A stretch of 43,968 nucleotides of DNA from a virus. Below the pieces are notes generated by a model. The model saw nothing but the letters and a program-made list of their open reading frames with translations. It did not search any database and was not told the DNA's origin. Below, piece after piece: positions 8,978 through 19,600 of the stretch (positions within the stretch are counted from its first letter, which is position 1; every line of letters begins with the position of its first letter). Made by a program: the position numbers and the translations under genes. The stretch spans positions 1 through 43,968 of the IMG/VR virus record IMGVR_UViG_3300020457_000021; one strand, 5' to 3'.

Positions 8978-10404
8978 AACTCACCAAACGGGTTGGTTTC
9001 TGAGAAGTCTAAAATTGCATCTGCTTCTGATTCAAATGGACTATTATCCCCATAAAGATCAGTGTCATCTTGACCATCAGACACTGTTTTAACTATGTAT
9101 GCCGTATCAGAACCATTCATAGTAGTTCCAATACCTACAATCTTTTCTCCTTCTATGAAACTGCCACTAAGATTAGTTACTTTAAGTATTCTATCATCTC
9201 TATCCCAACTCTGTACGAATGCAGTAGTACCAGAACCAACACCCCTCACCATTTCCTTGAAAAGATAATTTCCTGTTTGTGCAATACCAAGAGCAGGTCC
9301 AGATATAGTAACTGATGGTGCAACAGTATATCCAGCACCAGCATTAGAGAATCTCAATGCAGCAAGTTCACCATCCGTATTCAAGAATGCTTCTGCTATA
9401 GCATTAGTTCCTCCAGCTGGAGCAGTTCCAATAGAAACAGTTGGAACCTCACCATATTGAGCACCACCATCAGTAATCGTAAATGCACTTAGACCACCAT
9501 CAGAAAGAACAGCAGTTGCTATTCCTCCAGCACCAAATTCATTTACAGAAGTAATAGTAACTGTTGGTGGTAAAGTATAACCAAAACCTGGATTGACTAG
9601 AAGTATTCTATCAATAGATTGACCTGTTTGACCAGTACGACTAGTCATAATTGCAACAGCACTTGCAGTTATACCTGAAGATGGTGCAGTAGTAAATCCT
9701 ATTGATGGTGGTGCAGTATAATCATATCCATCATTAATTAGATCAATCGTTCCGATACCATGCCCATCACTTAATCCAGAAGGTGTTGTTGCCTTTTGAA
9801 CAGTTGCAGTTGCAGTACTTGCACCTAAACCAACCATAGCAAGTGTAACAGTATATCCAAATTCTACTGCTGCCTTGTCTACTGCCTCGATACTTGTATC
9901 AATTTGATCATCAAGCTCGTAATCCATGACCTCACAAGACAACGTATATGCATAAAGTTTATTTAATTGATAAAATGGTTTCTTTGCTTCAACATACTTA
10001 ATTTCAAATATTGTATTGTCTAGTGGAAGATATATTAAATCTCCTTCTTGTGGTCTAGTAGTTAATTCTAATTCTGGATCTCCAGATAAAAATGGACTAA
10101 CAAAGTCTTCATATCTTTCTTTGGATATCACGAAAGTTACTGAATCAGTTGTTTGTACACCAAACTTAGATAGAACATCTCCAGATCCCTCAAATCCTTC
10201 ATAATTTAAAAGATATGCTTCCAATCTAAAAGCATCATCAAATTTTGATGATGTTACTTCATTTAAAATATTTGTCTTATTAACAATTTTTCTGGGCATA
10301 TACACAACGTCTTGCCCAAACATTTTCAATTGTTCATTTATAAGATCTTGAACTAATCTTTGTTCGCTTGCAGAGCCTTGTAAAAAATATGGATTGAGTG
10401 GCAT
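8974..10404 (-). CDS. gp14: gp14 neck protein with a four-repeat insertion
   Basis: A 476-aa gp14-family neck protein (T4 256 aa), which with gp13 seals the head-tail connector. Residues 1-175 and the C-terminal segment ending NPFGEF are the gp14 core. Residues about 219-370 hold four copies of a beta repeat with the pattern G-x-G/D-Y-x-x-x-P-x-V-x-I, for example NPGFGYTLPPTVTI and NAGAGYTVAPSVTI. The same repeat is in gp7, gp8 and the 2493-aa protein. The insertion accounts for most of the extra length and would project from the neck. The frame is intact. Confidence 0.93.
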   Translation of the reverse strand: MPLNPYFLQGSASEQRLVQDLINEQLKMFGQDVVYMPRKIVNKTNILNEVTSSKFDDAFRLEAYLLNYEGFEGSGDVLSKFGVQTTDSVTFVISKERYEDFVSPFLSGDPELELTTRPQEGDLIYLPLDNTIFEIKYVEAKKPFYQLNKLYAYTLSCEVMDYELDDQIDTSIEAVDKAAVEFGYTVTLAMVGLGASTATATVQKATTPSGLSDGHGIGTIDLINDGYDYTAPPSIGFTTAPSSGITASAVAIMTSRTGQTGQSIDRILLVNPGFGYTLPPTVTITSVNEFGAGGIATAVLSDGGLSAFTITDGGAQYGEVPTVSIGTAPAGGTNAIAEAFLNTDGELAALRFSNAGAGYTVAPSVTISGPALGIAQTGNYLFKEMVRGVGSGTTAFVQSWDRDDRILKVTNLSGSFIEGEKIVGIGTTMNGSDTAYIVKTVSDGQDDTDLYGDNSPFESEADAILDFSETNPFGEF

Positions 10405-10408
10405 GACA

Positions 10409-11230
10409 TTATCCTATAAGATCCATAGGGGGTAGTTCGTACTCCTTCCTAAGTTGCTCTTCAATTATTTCAATTTCTCTTACTGCATCTTCATAGATTT
10501 CTCTACCATTTAGTGCAACACCACCTGGTAATAGAACTCCATTAAACTTAATTAAATTTTGACCCCACTGCCTCTTAACGGTAGCAACAAAATATTTCTT
10601 TAACCACCAATCATTAAAAATATCTCCATTTTTTGAAGGATCTAATATTCTCCAACAATCAATAATCATCCAAGTATTATCTGGAGTTTGACTCCAATCA
10701 ATGTCTAGATATAATCTATTACTTCTTTTATTAAACCTAATCTGTGTATCTGGAGTAATAATTCTACTTAAATCCTCTAGATATGTTTTTGTCATTGCAT
10801 AGTTCATCAAATCCAATGCACCATAATAATAAAGATCATTCAAAAAGATTTGATATTTGATATTAAATAAACCACTAGATATCGTACTCGCATCCATTTT
10901 AAATACTTTATCTACCCCAATAACATGATCTGGTAACTGTAAAAAGTTATTTGATTCTGTCCAAGTAACAGATGTTACAGCAGTAGTTGCTATTCCAACA
11001 GAAGTAGCTGTAGACTCCTTCATTTTAGTTATTTCATCTGCAGTAAGTTCATGCTTTAGATATACTTTTTCAATACCATCAAAATGCCTTTCTTGAAAAT
11101 ATTGAAGAGCATCATCCAACAAATCTTCAATTTGGTCATCATCTACATTAACTTCAAGGACAGGTTCCCCAAGTCTTCGTAGAGCATACCGTTTTAGAGT
11201 ATATCTATCAGCTATTGCATGTCCTGCCAT
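10409..11230 (-). CDS. gp13: gp13 neck protein
   Basis: A 273-aa protein of the T4 gp13 family (T4 309 aa), forming with gp14 the neck ring under the portal. Conserved-looking parts include RYALRRLGEPVLEVNVDDDQ near residues 15-34 and VATVKRQWGQNLIKF near 216-230. It starts with ATG sharing one base with the stop of the 77-aa gene (TAATG) and is followed by gp14 after 4 bases, the T4 order 13-14-15. Confidence 0.93.
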   Translation of the reverse strand: MAGHAIADRYTLKRYALRRLGEPVLEVNVDDDQIEDLLDDALQYFQERHFDGIEKVYLKHELTADEITKMKESTATSVGIATTAVTSVTWTESNNFLQLPDHVIGVDKVFKMDASTISSGLFNIKYQIFLNDLYYYGALDLMNYAMTKTYLEDLSRIITPDTQIRFNKRSNRLYLDIDWSQTPDNTWMIIDCWRILDPSKNGDIFNDWWLKKYFVATVKRQWGQNLIKFNGVLLPGGVALNGREIYEDAVREIEIIEEQLRKEYELPPMDLIG

Positions 11231-11463
11231 TAATCTACCTCTTTTTTCTTTTTAGGATTTGCTAGTGCATCCAATTGTTGTTGTAATTCCAAATTAGTCT
11301 TTAATAAAAGGTTTTTCTCATCTTCAAAGTCTTTCTTCAGCGTAGTAATTTTCGCTTCTAATAGAACATTTTGATTCATTATGGTTGCTAATTTTTGATT
11401 ATACAATCCAACCAAAACATTCACATCAACATCATTATTCATAGGGCTAATAAGTTCCTCCAT
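11230..11463 (-). CDS. small coiled-coil protein upstream of gp13
   Basis: A 77-aa protein. Residues about 17-68 form a likely coiled coil (QKLATIMNQNVLLEAKI and following heptads), ending in a Lys-rich tail. Function unknown; its position between a tail-fibre-type gene and gp13 suggests a virion-assembly role. The ATG used overlaps the 463-aa gene by 17 bases. A second in-frame ATG at 11442 follows a GGAGG sequence by 14 bases and may be the true start, giving 70 aa. Confidence 0.65.
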   Translation of the reverse strand: MEELISPMNNDVDVNVLVGLYNQKLATIMNQNVLLEAKITTLKKDFEDEKNLLLKTNLELQQQLDALANPKKKKEVD

Positions 11464-12838
11464 CTAGAGTAGTTGTCCATTTAGGTATGCCAGAAGCATT
11501 TGTTGTTAGTATATAGTTGGAAGTAGTTATACCAGAAGATGTGGCAGCAGCACCAACCATTTTACCAGAAGTATCGAAATAAACGATACCATTACCAGTA
11601 GCATCAAAATTACCAGTTTGGAAGTAGATCTCTCCAATATCCAAAACACCTCTTGCACCAGTTACAACATTACCTGTAATAGTTGCATCTGGGATATAAG
11701 TGAAAGATCTTGCTGGAGCATTACTGTTTTCTCCTGTACTATCATTATATCCAATAAAACCTGTCTTATTATTAGAAGCACCAGTACTAGTATTGTACTG
11801 GAATGAAATACCACGGTCAGTATTGGTATCAAATGCATGAGTAACTGTTATTTGAGTTGTTGTACTAATACCAGCAGTAGTTGTTCCAGTAAAAGTAACA
11901 ACTTTGGTACCAGTATCATAACTTGCAACAGTTGCAATACCAGAAGCATCAATACCTGTACATGCAAGAGTATCACTAGTATTAATACCAGCAATAGAAT
12001 CAACAGTAACAGTAGAAACTCCAGATGCGACTGGTGCCATGACAGTCACTGTACTAGTAACGTCACCAATATTCATTATTGGATCGTTAAGAGTAGCACT
12101 TGTAGAGTTAACTGTAGTTGTAGTACCATCTACTTGCAAACTACCTTTAACAACAACTAAACCGTCACTACTTAGACCATCTGGATAAGGGTCAATGTAT
12201 ATTGTATTTCCTCCTCCAGACTTAGAAAATATCTGATTTGATTTAATTCCAATATTATCAACTGAGAATCCACCAGTACCTCCATTTAGTTCGACTGTTG
12301 TATTGAATACCCAACCTGCACCATCTACTTGTACCTTATCAGAAGATGCTTCATTATAATATACTCTAGAATCTTCGCTTGTACCAAAAGTTAGTTCATT
12401 CTCATCTTCAATAATTACTCGTCCAGCACCATTTGGTCTAAGGATTATATCACCATCAGTATCGTTAGATGATAATACGTTTCCATCAAGTGTTAAATTA
12501 TCTACACTCCATTGATCAACTCTTGGTAGATTATTGACAAGTCCTCCACCTCCTGGATTACCAGAGCTCTCCCTATCCATGATAGGAATAAATCCATTAG
12601 ATGCTGTCGAAGCATTAGCACCAGCAGCAACAACACCAGGTGCATTTGCCATCAAATCGGTGTAGTATTCACCACCAATTATTACTGGATTGCTACTAGC
12701 ATTACCAATGAATAACCTTTCACCGTTATTTGCCTGAGTACCACCACCAAATGAAGCAGCAAGTTCACCATAATTCAGAGTACCGTTAGTTGGTGCGGTT
12801 GCAGATGACGATCTTTTTACTCTTATAATACTTGCCAT
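11447..12838 (-). CDS. tail or fibre structural protein with MTD-like N terminus
   Basis: A 463-aa, Gly/Thr/Ser-rich, cysteine-poor protein. The N terminus RVKRSS...PTNGTLNYGELA (residues 6-27) resembles the N-terminal domain of major tropism determinant and many phage fibres. Later segments (GDIILRPNGAGRVIIEDE, TLNDPIMNIGD) are typical of long marine phage tail proteins. About residues 258-332 hold a TG-rich beta module related to the gp18 insertion. It lies among small structural genes upstream of gp13, where T4 encodes fibre and whisker components (11, 12, wac). A host-contact or whisker role is inferred. Confidence 0.75.
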   Translation of the reverse strand: MASIIRVKRSSSATAPTNGTLNYGELAASFGGGTQANNGERLFIGNASSNPVIIGGEYYTDLMANAPGVVAAGANASTASNGFIPIMDRESSGNPGGGGLVNNLPRVDQWSVDNLTLDGNVLSSNDTDGDIILRPNGAGRVIIEDENELTFGTSEDSRVYYNEASSDKVQVDGAGWVFNTTVELNGGTGGFSVDNIGIKSNQIFSKSGGGNTIYIDPYPDGLSSDGLVVVKGSLQVDGTTTTVNSTSATLNDPIMNIGDVTSTVTVMAPVASGVSTVTVDSIAGINTSDTLACTGIDASGIATVASYDTGTKVVTFTGTTTAGISTTTQITVTHAFDTNTDRGISFQYNTSTGASNNKTGFIGYNDSTGENSNAPARSFTYIPDATITGNVVTGARGVLDIGEIYFQTGNFDATGNGIVYFDTSGKMVGAAATSSGITTSNYILTTNASGIPKWTTTLDGGTY

Positions 12839-12840
12839 GA

Positions 12841-13068
12841 CTACCAGTTACCTCCGTTGATGTCCAAGTTTTGTGTACTACCTGGGGTTAATTCTAAAGT
12901 GGCCTCCCACTTTGATGATGAAGCATTATAAACTAACACCATACCATTAGATAATCCACCTGAAATATCAACATCACTAGATCCACCTAAAGTTCCCCCA
13001 CCGCCAGAAAATGACGATAAAACCTTAATAGCATCTTGTGATCCAACTCTTACTTTAATGTCTGCCAT
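12841..13068 (-). CDS. small virion structural protein with fibre-type motif
   Basis: A 75-aa protein. Residues about 41-54 read GMVLVYNASSSKWE, a motif common in phage fibre and structural proteins (G-x-V-L-V-Y-N...K-W). The first half is Gly/Ser-rich. It sits 2 bases before the 463-aa gene and 5 bases after the 115-aa gene, so it belongs to the same cassette. Exact role unknown. Confidence 0.7.
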   Translation of the reverse strand: MADIKVRVGSQDAIKVLSSFSGGGGTLGGSSDVDISGGLSNGMVLVYNASSSKWEATLELTPGSTQNLDINGGNW

Positions 13069-13073
13069 ATCCT

Positions 13074-13421
13074 TTAACTCATGGTTGTGGTAACACCAGC
13101 AGTTACGATTGCACTTCCTTCAACTATTCTAGTTTTTACACTAGATGCAGAAGAAACTAATACGTCATAACAATAACGACCTGGTTTTATTCCAGCTGTC
13201 GTTGATGATGCTAATGATATTTTAACTTGTCCTGCTGATCTATTTGGAAAAGAAACAGAAAATGTAGCAGTAACACCAAGTGATCTAGGATGCTTCTTCA
13301 TTCTTGAAGAAGCAGTATAACCAGTCAAATCAAGAGGAGCATTGCTACTATCCTCAAGATTAAAGGTCTGATTAAAATCAGCACCTGCATCAATTACTAC
13401 GTTGCTAACATATGCTGCCAT
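13074..13421 (-). CDS. small baseplate/fibre-type protein
   Basis: A 115-aa protein with alternating hydrophobic residues and the motif DFNQTFNLEDSSNAPLDLTG near residues 15-34. That pattern resembles the N-terminal domain of upper-baseplate (BppU-like) proteins, but only loosely. The C-terminal half ends in a Thr/Val-rich strand. It is the first gene of a cassette with its own TATAAATA promoter 29 bases upstream, followed by the 75-aa and 463-aa genes. Confidence 0.7.
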   Translation of the reverse strand: MAAYVSNVVIDAGADFNQTFNLEDSSNAPLDLTGYTASSRMKKHPRSLGVTATFSVSFPNRSAGQVKISLASSTTAGIKPGRYCYDVLVSSASSVKTRIVEGSAIVTAGVTTTMS

Positions 13422-13449
13422 TATTATATCAATTAGAATCTATCTTAGA

Positions 13450-13457
13450 TATTTATA
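13450..13457 (-). promoter_or_regulatory. late promoter TATAAATA before the fibre cassette
   Basis: An exact late-promoter match on the minus strand in the 38-base gap between the 74-aa and 115-aa genes, 29 bases before the ATG at 13421. It opens the cassette 115 aa, 75 aa, 463 aa, 77 aa, gp13, gp14. Confidence 0.7.
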
Positions 13458-13459
13458 AT

Positions 13460-13684
13460 TCATTTATGCACAATAGTTTTTAGAAGAGATTTTATCTCAT
13501 CTAAATCATTTTTCATGGTATTTACATCAGATTTTAAGATTTCTATTTCCTTTTTCTCATTATATTTTCTTCTTGATGCTTCCATAAACTGATCAAACTC
13601 ATTTGAGTTATTATTAATAATAGCCTGTGAATCCGTATTCCTAAGTAAATTAGGATCGGATTCAACTTTCAAATACTTTGTCAT
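13460..13684 (-). CDS. small coiled-coil protein after the 2493-aa gene
   Basis: A 74-aa charged protein with a predicted coiled coil in its second half (heptads in KEIEILKSDVNTMKNDLDEI). It overlaps the stop of the 2493-aa gene by four bases (ATGA), so translation is probably coupled. Function unknown; it could be a chaperone or a trimerisation partner for the giant protein. Confidence 0.65.
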   Translation of the reverse strand: MTKYLKVESDPNLLRNTDSQAIINNNSNEFDQFMEASRRKYNEKKEIEILKSDVNTMKNDLDEIKSLLKTIVHK

Positions 13685-16600
13685 GAATCAACTTCGAATG
13701 CTCTTAATGCTATTGCCCTAAAGTTCTTTAATCTTGGTGGTTTTGCCTGATCAGTAGAAGTCATAACAACTTTAATTTTAAATCCAGTAAATTGTGGAGT
13801 ATTGTTGATTGTATACTTATATTCACTAAATCCATTTTCCTTCTTATTTGGATTTACTAATTTGTCGGAAGAACCATCTGTGTTAAATGGAGCATATGTT
13901 TGTTGGGAATCTTGACTATCATTTCTAAAGAGTTGGTAGAATACTCTAAAGTCTGCATTTGCTTTTCTATGTCCATCAAATTGAACATAAAGTGAGTTTG
14001 AAGCAAACTCAAGATTTATTCTCTTAGTTTCATATATTCCACTATTTGGATCTTCACCAACAATTCTTGGTCTATTATCTGTAGTGTAATCACTTACATT
14101 ACTATCAATAATATTACTATGGGCAATAATATTTGCAGTATCCAAATCTACCATAGGAGAAACATCTTCATTAGCAGTTGCTAGTTGCAATTCAATAGCA
14201 AGTGATCTTGAATCATCCAATAATTCATATTCATTAGTTTTAGATGCAACAATTCTTGGTGTGTCTAAAATATTAATTGAATTAAGTGTTATTGGTTCAT
14301 ATCCCTTATCACTAAATGAAGATTCTGATCCACTAATACTTGTTCCAGAAGTGGATTTCATTCTAGCAATAACATTTGTTCCAGTTGGAGTTGCTATATT
14401 TATTTTTGGTGTAATAGCTTCAAATGGAATGTTTTGAGAAATTTTTACGTTCTTACCACCACCTGTTTTTGTAAAACTAAACATCTTATTATTATCACTA
14501 AGTTTAACATAGTAACTATCAAATGTCTTAGTTCTAGTATCAATATTGTGTGTTTTGTTAATTTTTCTCAGTGAAACTCCAGAGAATTCATACTTAGCAA
14601 CATCTGCATTTGTATTGTGAGTGGATTGTAAACTATTGTCAATTGCCCTAGTTATACTAGTAAGTTCATTAGTTGAGGTATTTGTAGCCTCATATGATAT
14701 AAGTTCTTTTCCAATTTTAATATATCCACTATTTGCAGCACCAACAGGTGATCCTTCAAATGTAGTTAATATACCAACATTATCAACTTTAATTACAGTA
14801 GTATCAGAATCAATTTTTTCTTGTAAAATTACAGGAGCAAATTCACTTGCAAAATCTTCAATTTTTAACTTATTGTTATCACCATGCATACCATGATTCT
14901 TATGGTCAACAAACAAGGTAAGACCATCTCTAATAGCATCATTAGCTACTGCTGTAGGTGTAATTGCAACACTATTCTTAACTCCACTGCCCAAATAATG
15001 TGTTACTGCTGTACCTGCTTGTATTCCAGGTGATCCTGCAACTTGAGTTGCACTTTCCACATTATCAAGAATTATTGTATTAGTTGTAGTAACAACCCCA
15101 ACAACTGCACGTATTGCTGAACCAGTAAATCCAACATTACCTGAAACTAATACATCACCAACTGCATAACCAGTTCCACCATCAGTCATTGTAATCCTAT
15201 CAACAGTTCCACCAGCAACTCTTACTGTTGCCTTAGCATTTTGACCAAATCCAGTTAAAGATGTAAATGTAACATTAGTATATTCAAGATTACCTGCCAA
15301 TGGAGTAATTCCGATTCCAGTATTTTGATGACTGAAAGTAACAGCAATTCCTGGTCCATCTACAATGTCTATAGGACCACCAGTTGCAAATACACTACCT
15401 TTAGTAGTTACATTACTAACAGTTTGTTCTATAGTAGTTCCTTGTTCAAATATCCTAGTTGTTGCAGCAATAGAAACGGTTTGTCTCTTAGAGTAAGCAG
15501 TAATTGGATTTGGTTTACGTATTTCTCCTAAAGGAAGATCATTATTTGTCAATATCAAAGAATTGGTTCCAGTAACAAATTTTGCCTTATTAAGTTTAAA
15601 CTTCAAGTCTTCTTGCTGACTTTCTGTCCATAATTGACTATTCTGTGACTTGAATAATGATCCCAATGTTGGTTGCTTATCATTTAATCTACCAGAGATT
15701 AAATCTGGTTCATTCATTCTTGTTATAAATGTATTCCATCCAATCGTTGGTGTTAGTAAAACAATTGCATACATTCCATTAGGATTCAAATAAACTGGGG
15801 TAGTAAATGTAAATCCAGTTCCAACTGATCCATCAGTTGATGTTGCAACACTCTCTGGAGTAATATTAGTTGTACTAAATGGAAGAACTATTTCAGATGG
15901 TCTTCCAGCAGCATCTAATTCTCTTATTTGTACAGTTACATCACTATCTTCATCCTTCGTTTTGAAGTATAATTCACCACCTGTTAGGAATACTCCATCT
16001 TGATGTGTATCACCAGGAACCATAAATGATTGTGCTAATGGATCACGCCAAGGTCCAGTTTCTCTTATATTAATTGCCCTTACACCAACTACTTGAGAAT
16101 CAGTCCAGTTATTTACAGCACCACTGCTACTAGCAACAACTCTACTTAATGCTCTAGATCCTGTTTGTACTCTTTCTACAACTGGATTTCTAATAGAAAG
16201 TGTTTGTTGAACACTATTAACTTGTTGACCAGCAGCAAGATATTGAGCCTCAGCAAATGCTTCTCCTGGATCAAGAACCAATTCATTAGTTGGACTTGAT
16301 GTTACTTTAATTGAACTAAGACCAGTATTAAATCTAGGATTAGTTTCAACTGAAGGTTCTGGAATATGTAAAGAAAATAATAGATTACCAAACTCATCAC
16401 TTATAAGTTCTATTTCACCATCAGTTAATGCTACAGTTGCCTCTGCTGTTCCATCAGCATTTGCCAATTGCATTCCATTATTAATAAAACCTCTACGAGA
16501 TTGTGCTCTGAAATCAGCAAGATCAAATGTATCTACATTTATAGTATTACTTGTAGATGAATAAGTAGAACCTAAAGTAGATTGTGTGTATGGTTCAGTA

Positions 16601-19600
16601 GCATATGTTTGTGATGGATTATTCCATTCTCCAATTTTATGATTTGCTTGTGCTGCTCTAAATGATATACTTGCTTGACCAAGAACTGCTGCAGATACTC
16701 CAACATCTTGAATTATATCTCCAGCACTAAATGATCCATTTACCATTGTAATAGGAATCAATTTAGGAACACAGAATCTAGTTACATTCTGATTTTCCAT
16801 AAAGACATAATATCTTGTATTTGGTTTTAGTCTAGTACCAGATACTTCAATATTCCTAGATCTACAATGGAATAAAGTCTCTATTCCAGTTACTTTATTG
16901 CCTAGTTGTGTTTCTTCAACTCTTGCTGATAATTCAAGGTTAAAGTCTCTCTCTTCACCACTTTGAGTAGTTGTACTAGTTGTAGTAGTTCTAGTACCAG
17001 TTTGTTCCCATGTTCTTTGCCAATCTCCTCTTAAACCTGGAGAATTAAATCCTCCTCTTTCTACAGTATTAAATCGTAAAGAAATATCCTCAGTTCGAGT
17101 GCTTGTAGTTGTAGTGGTTCCACCCCAAACAGTATCAGAAGTCTGCCACATAGCAGATGCCATACCACCATTTTCTCTATCATCAACACCCAACACAGTA
17201 GCAAATGCTTGGAAAATATCATCACCTAAACTTATCACTTCTGGTGTATCTGACAAGAATTCATCTATCCAGTAATCAGTAGAAGGTGTTAATTCTATTG
17301 AACCAGTATATCTGGCTATAACAAATGGGTTTAAATTTTCAACTCTTGATGCTAATGGTTGATTCAAAAACTCTTCTTCTGTATATGCAAGAGTTAATCC
17401 TGTTCCTTTCTTTGTTATATTGGATTCTAAGTTAAAATTAGTCCACCTATAATCAGTGTTTATTGGATCTAAAGTTGAAGCTTCAGTTTCAAATACTAGT
17501 GAAACATTTCTTTCTGTGGATCTTGGTCTACATTCTGCTCTAGCAATATCAATATCAAATTTAGACTCACCAGTAAAATCATGAGAATTATGATTTCTAA
17601 AATTATCTACATAGAAACCAGACTTAAATTTATCCAATCCAGTATTAGGATCTTTGATTGATAAATTCTTGGTATCAGTCTCAAGAAGAGAAAGTGTAGT
17701 ATATTCCTCAAGATTTTTAATTCTATTTTCAAGACTACCAATATCTTTCATCGTATACCTTCTGTGAGGTATTATTTCTGTAATCATGCTCTTATTTGGT
17801 TTGAGCATATATGGTTTCAATGAAAATCTAGCTATTTCCATTCCATCATCACTAGGAAGAGGTAGTCTAGGTTGTAATGAAGGTTCTCCTTGTTTTAGTT
17901 CAAATGTACCATCTTTTGTTAGATATAATCTATCTTTTCTTCCAAGATAGAAACTATAATCAGCAATAACAGTCTGATTTGTAGCTAAATTTTCATTTCC
18001 AGATGCTGTAAAATCTCTTTTATTAAACGTAAATGGTGATCCAGAACCAGAATATGGAGAAACTCTAGGTCTAAGATCCATAAAGTCTGATGCTCTTGCA
18101 TCTACAACAAATGGGATTTCTGTACGATAATCTAAATCAGTGTAACTAGAAACTGTCTCTATAGTTCCAGCAACTTCTACATTAGTATAATGATCAAAAA
18201 TTATCTTAAGTTGTCTTGTAGGTGCATCAATTTTTTTCCTTCTAATAATTCTACCAATATCAACATATTCCTTTCTATGACCTTGATCTAACTCATAATT
18301 CTTTGCAATATTTCTATCTCCTTTTTGAAGTATATTAATATCGGCAACAATTCCAGAAGTTTTTAAAGTAATTGTTTCGCCAATTTCAAATTCATTATTA
18401 TTTTCATATACAAATTCTAATTTAGTAGCATTAGAAACTACAACTACTCTAGCAAGAGCACCAGACTTATTTCCTATAAATTGTTCACCTATAACAACAT
18501 TATTGCTATTGAATACATCAGAAGCATTATTAACTGTTATTGATGGGAGTTGTGCTGCATTATTATCATTAGATTCGAATATTCCCAAAATTCTATGAAT
18601 ATCAGGGTAATTTAATGAAATTTCTTCATCCTGAACTCTTAATCCATATGTACGATCATAAGTAAGACCATCATCAAATGTAGTTGTTCCAATACCAGCA
18701 CCAGTTTCTGATGATTTATCAACAATTAAAGATCTACATCTAGTAATAGTTTTCTCCTTAGATGATAACTTAGTTCTCTTAAGAGTAGCAGTCAGTACAT
18801 ACTGTTCCTGATTTTCCAATCCTGTAATTTCTATTTGCTTGTTTCCAGCTGCAATAGTAACTTGACTATTATTTAAATCAATTTTATCTCCAGTAGTCTT
18901 AGATAAAATATAGTTATCTACACTAAATGGTTCGAAATATAGATTATCATCACCAATATCAGCTGCACCAATAGTAATTTTGGATGCAGTACTTGAAGTA
19001 GTAGTGAATTGTTTCTTAATTATGTAAGAAGAATCTAAAAGATTTACGGAAGAAATAAAGTCTTCAGGGAAATCTACTCTAAATCCAGGATTACTTGCTT
19101 GTATTAAAGTAGGAACAAGAACCTCTACTCCAGTAGGAGTGCTAGGACGGATTGCACCAGTACAAATTCCAGCAACCGTTGAAATACCTGTTACAGTAAG
19201 ACTAGTTCCACCAACACCTATAGCAGTTATTTGGTTTACATTTGTATCTTGATAATCCCTCGTAGGACTACCATATGATATCAAATCTCCAACCCTAACA
19301 TATTTTCTAAAATCGCTTATACTAGAAGCAGTTACTTGGGATTCCCCATACTTAGTACCAATCTCTACTGTGGTAATATTGAATTCAATTCCAGGATCAA
19401 ATGCTTGTCTTCTAGTTAGAGATAAGTCAGCAGCGAATGTATTAACTCCAACTTGACCAATATGCCCTAATCCTTGACTATTTCTGTGAATTGCTTTAAT
19501 ATCATCAAATGTGTAGTCGGTAACAACACCAACATTTCTACCAACTTCTTTACCATTAAGTATGATTGGTTCATTAATCTGGAAACTACCTTTTACGTCT

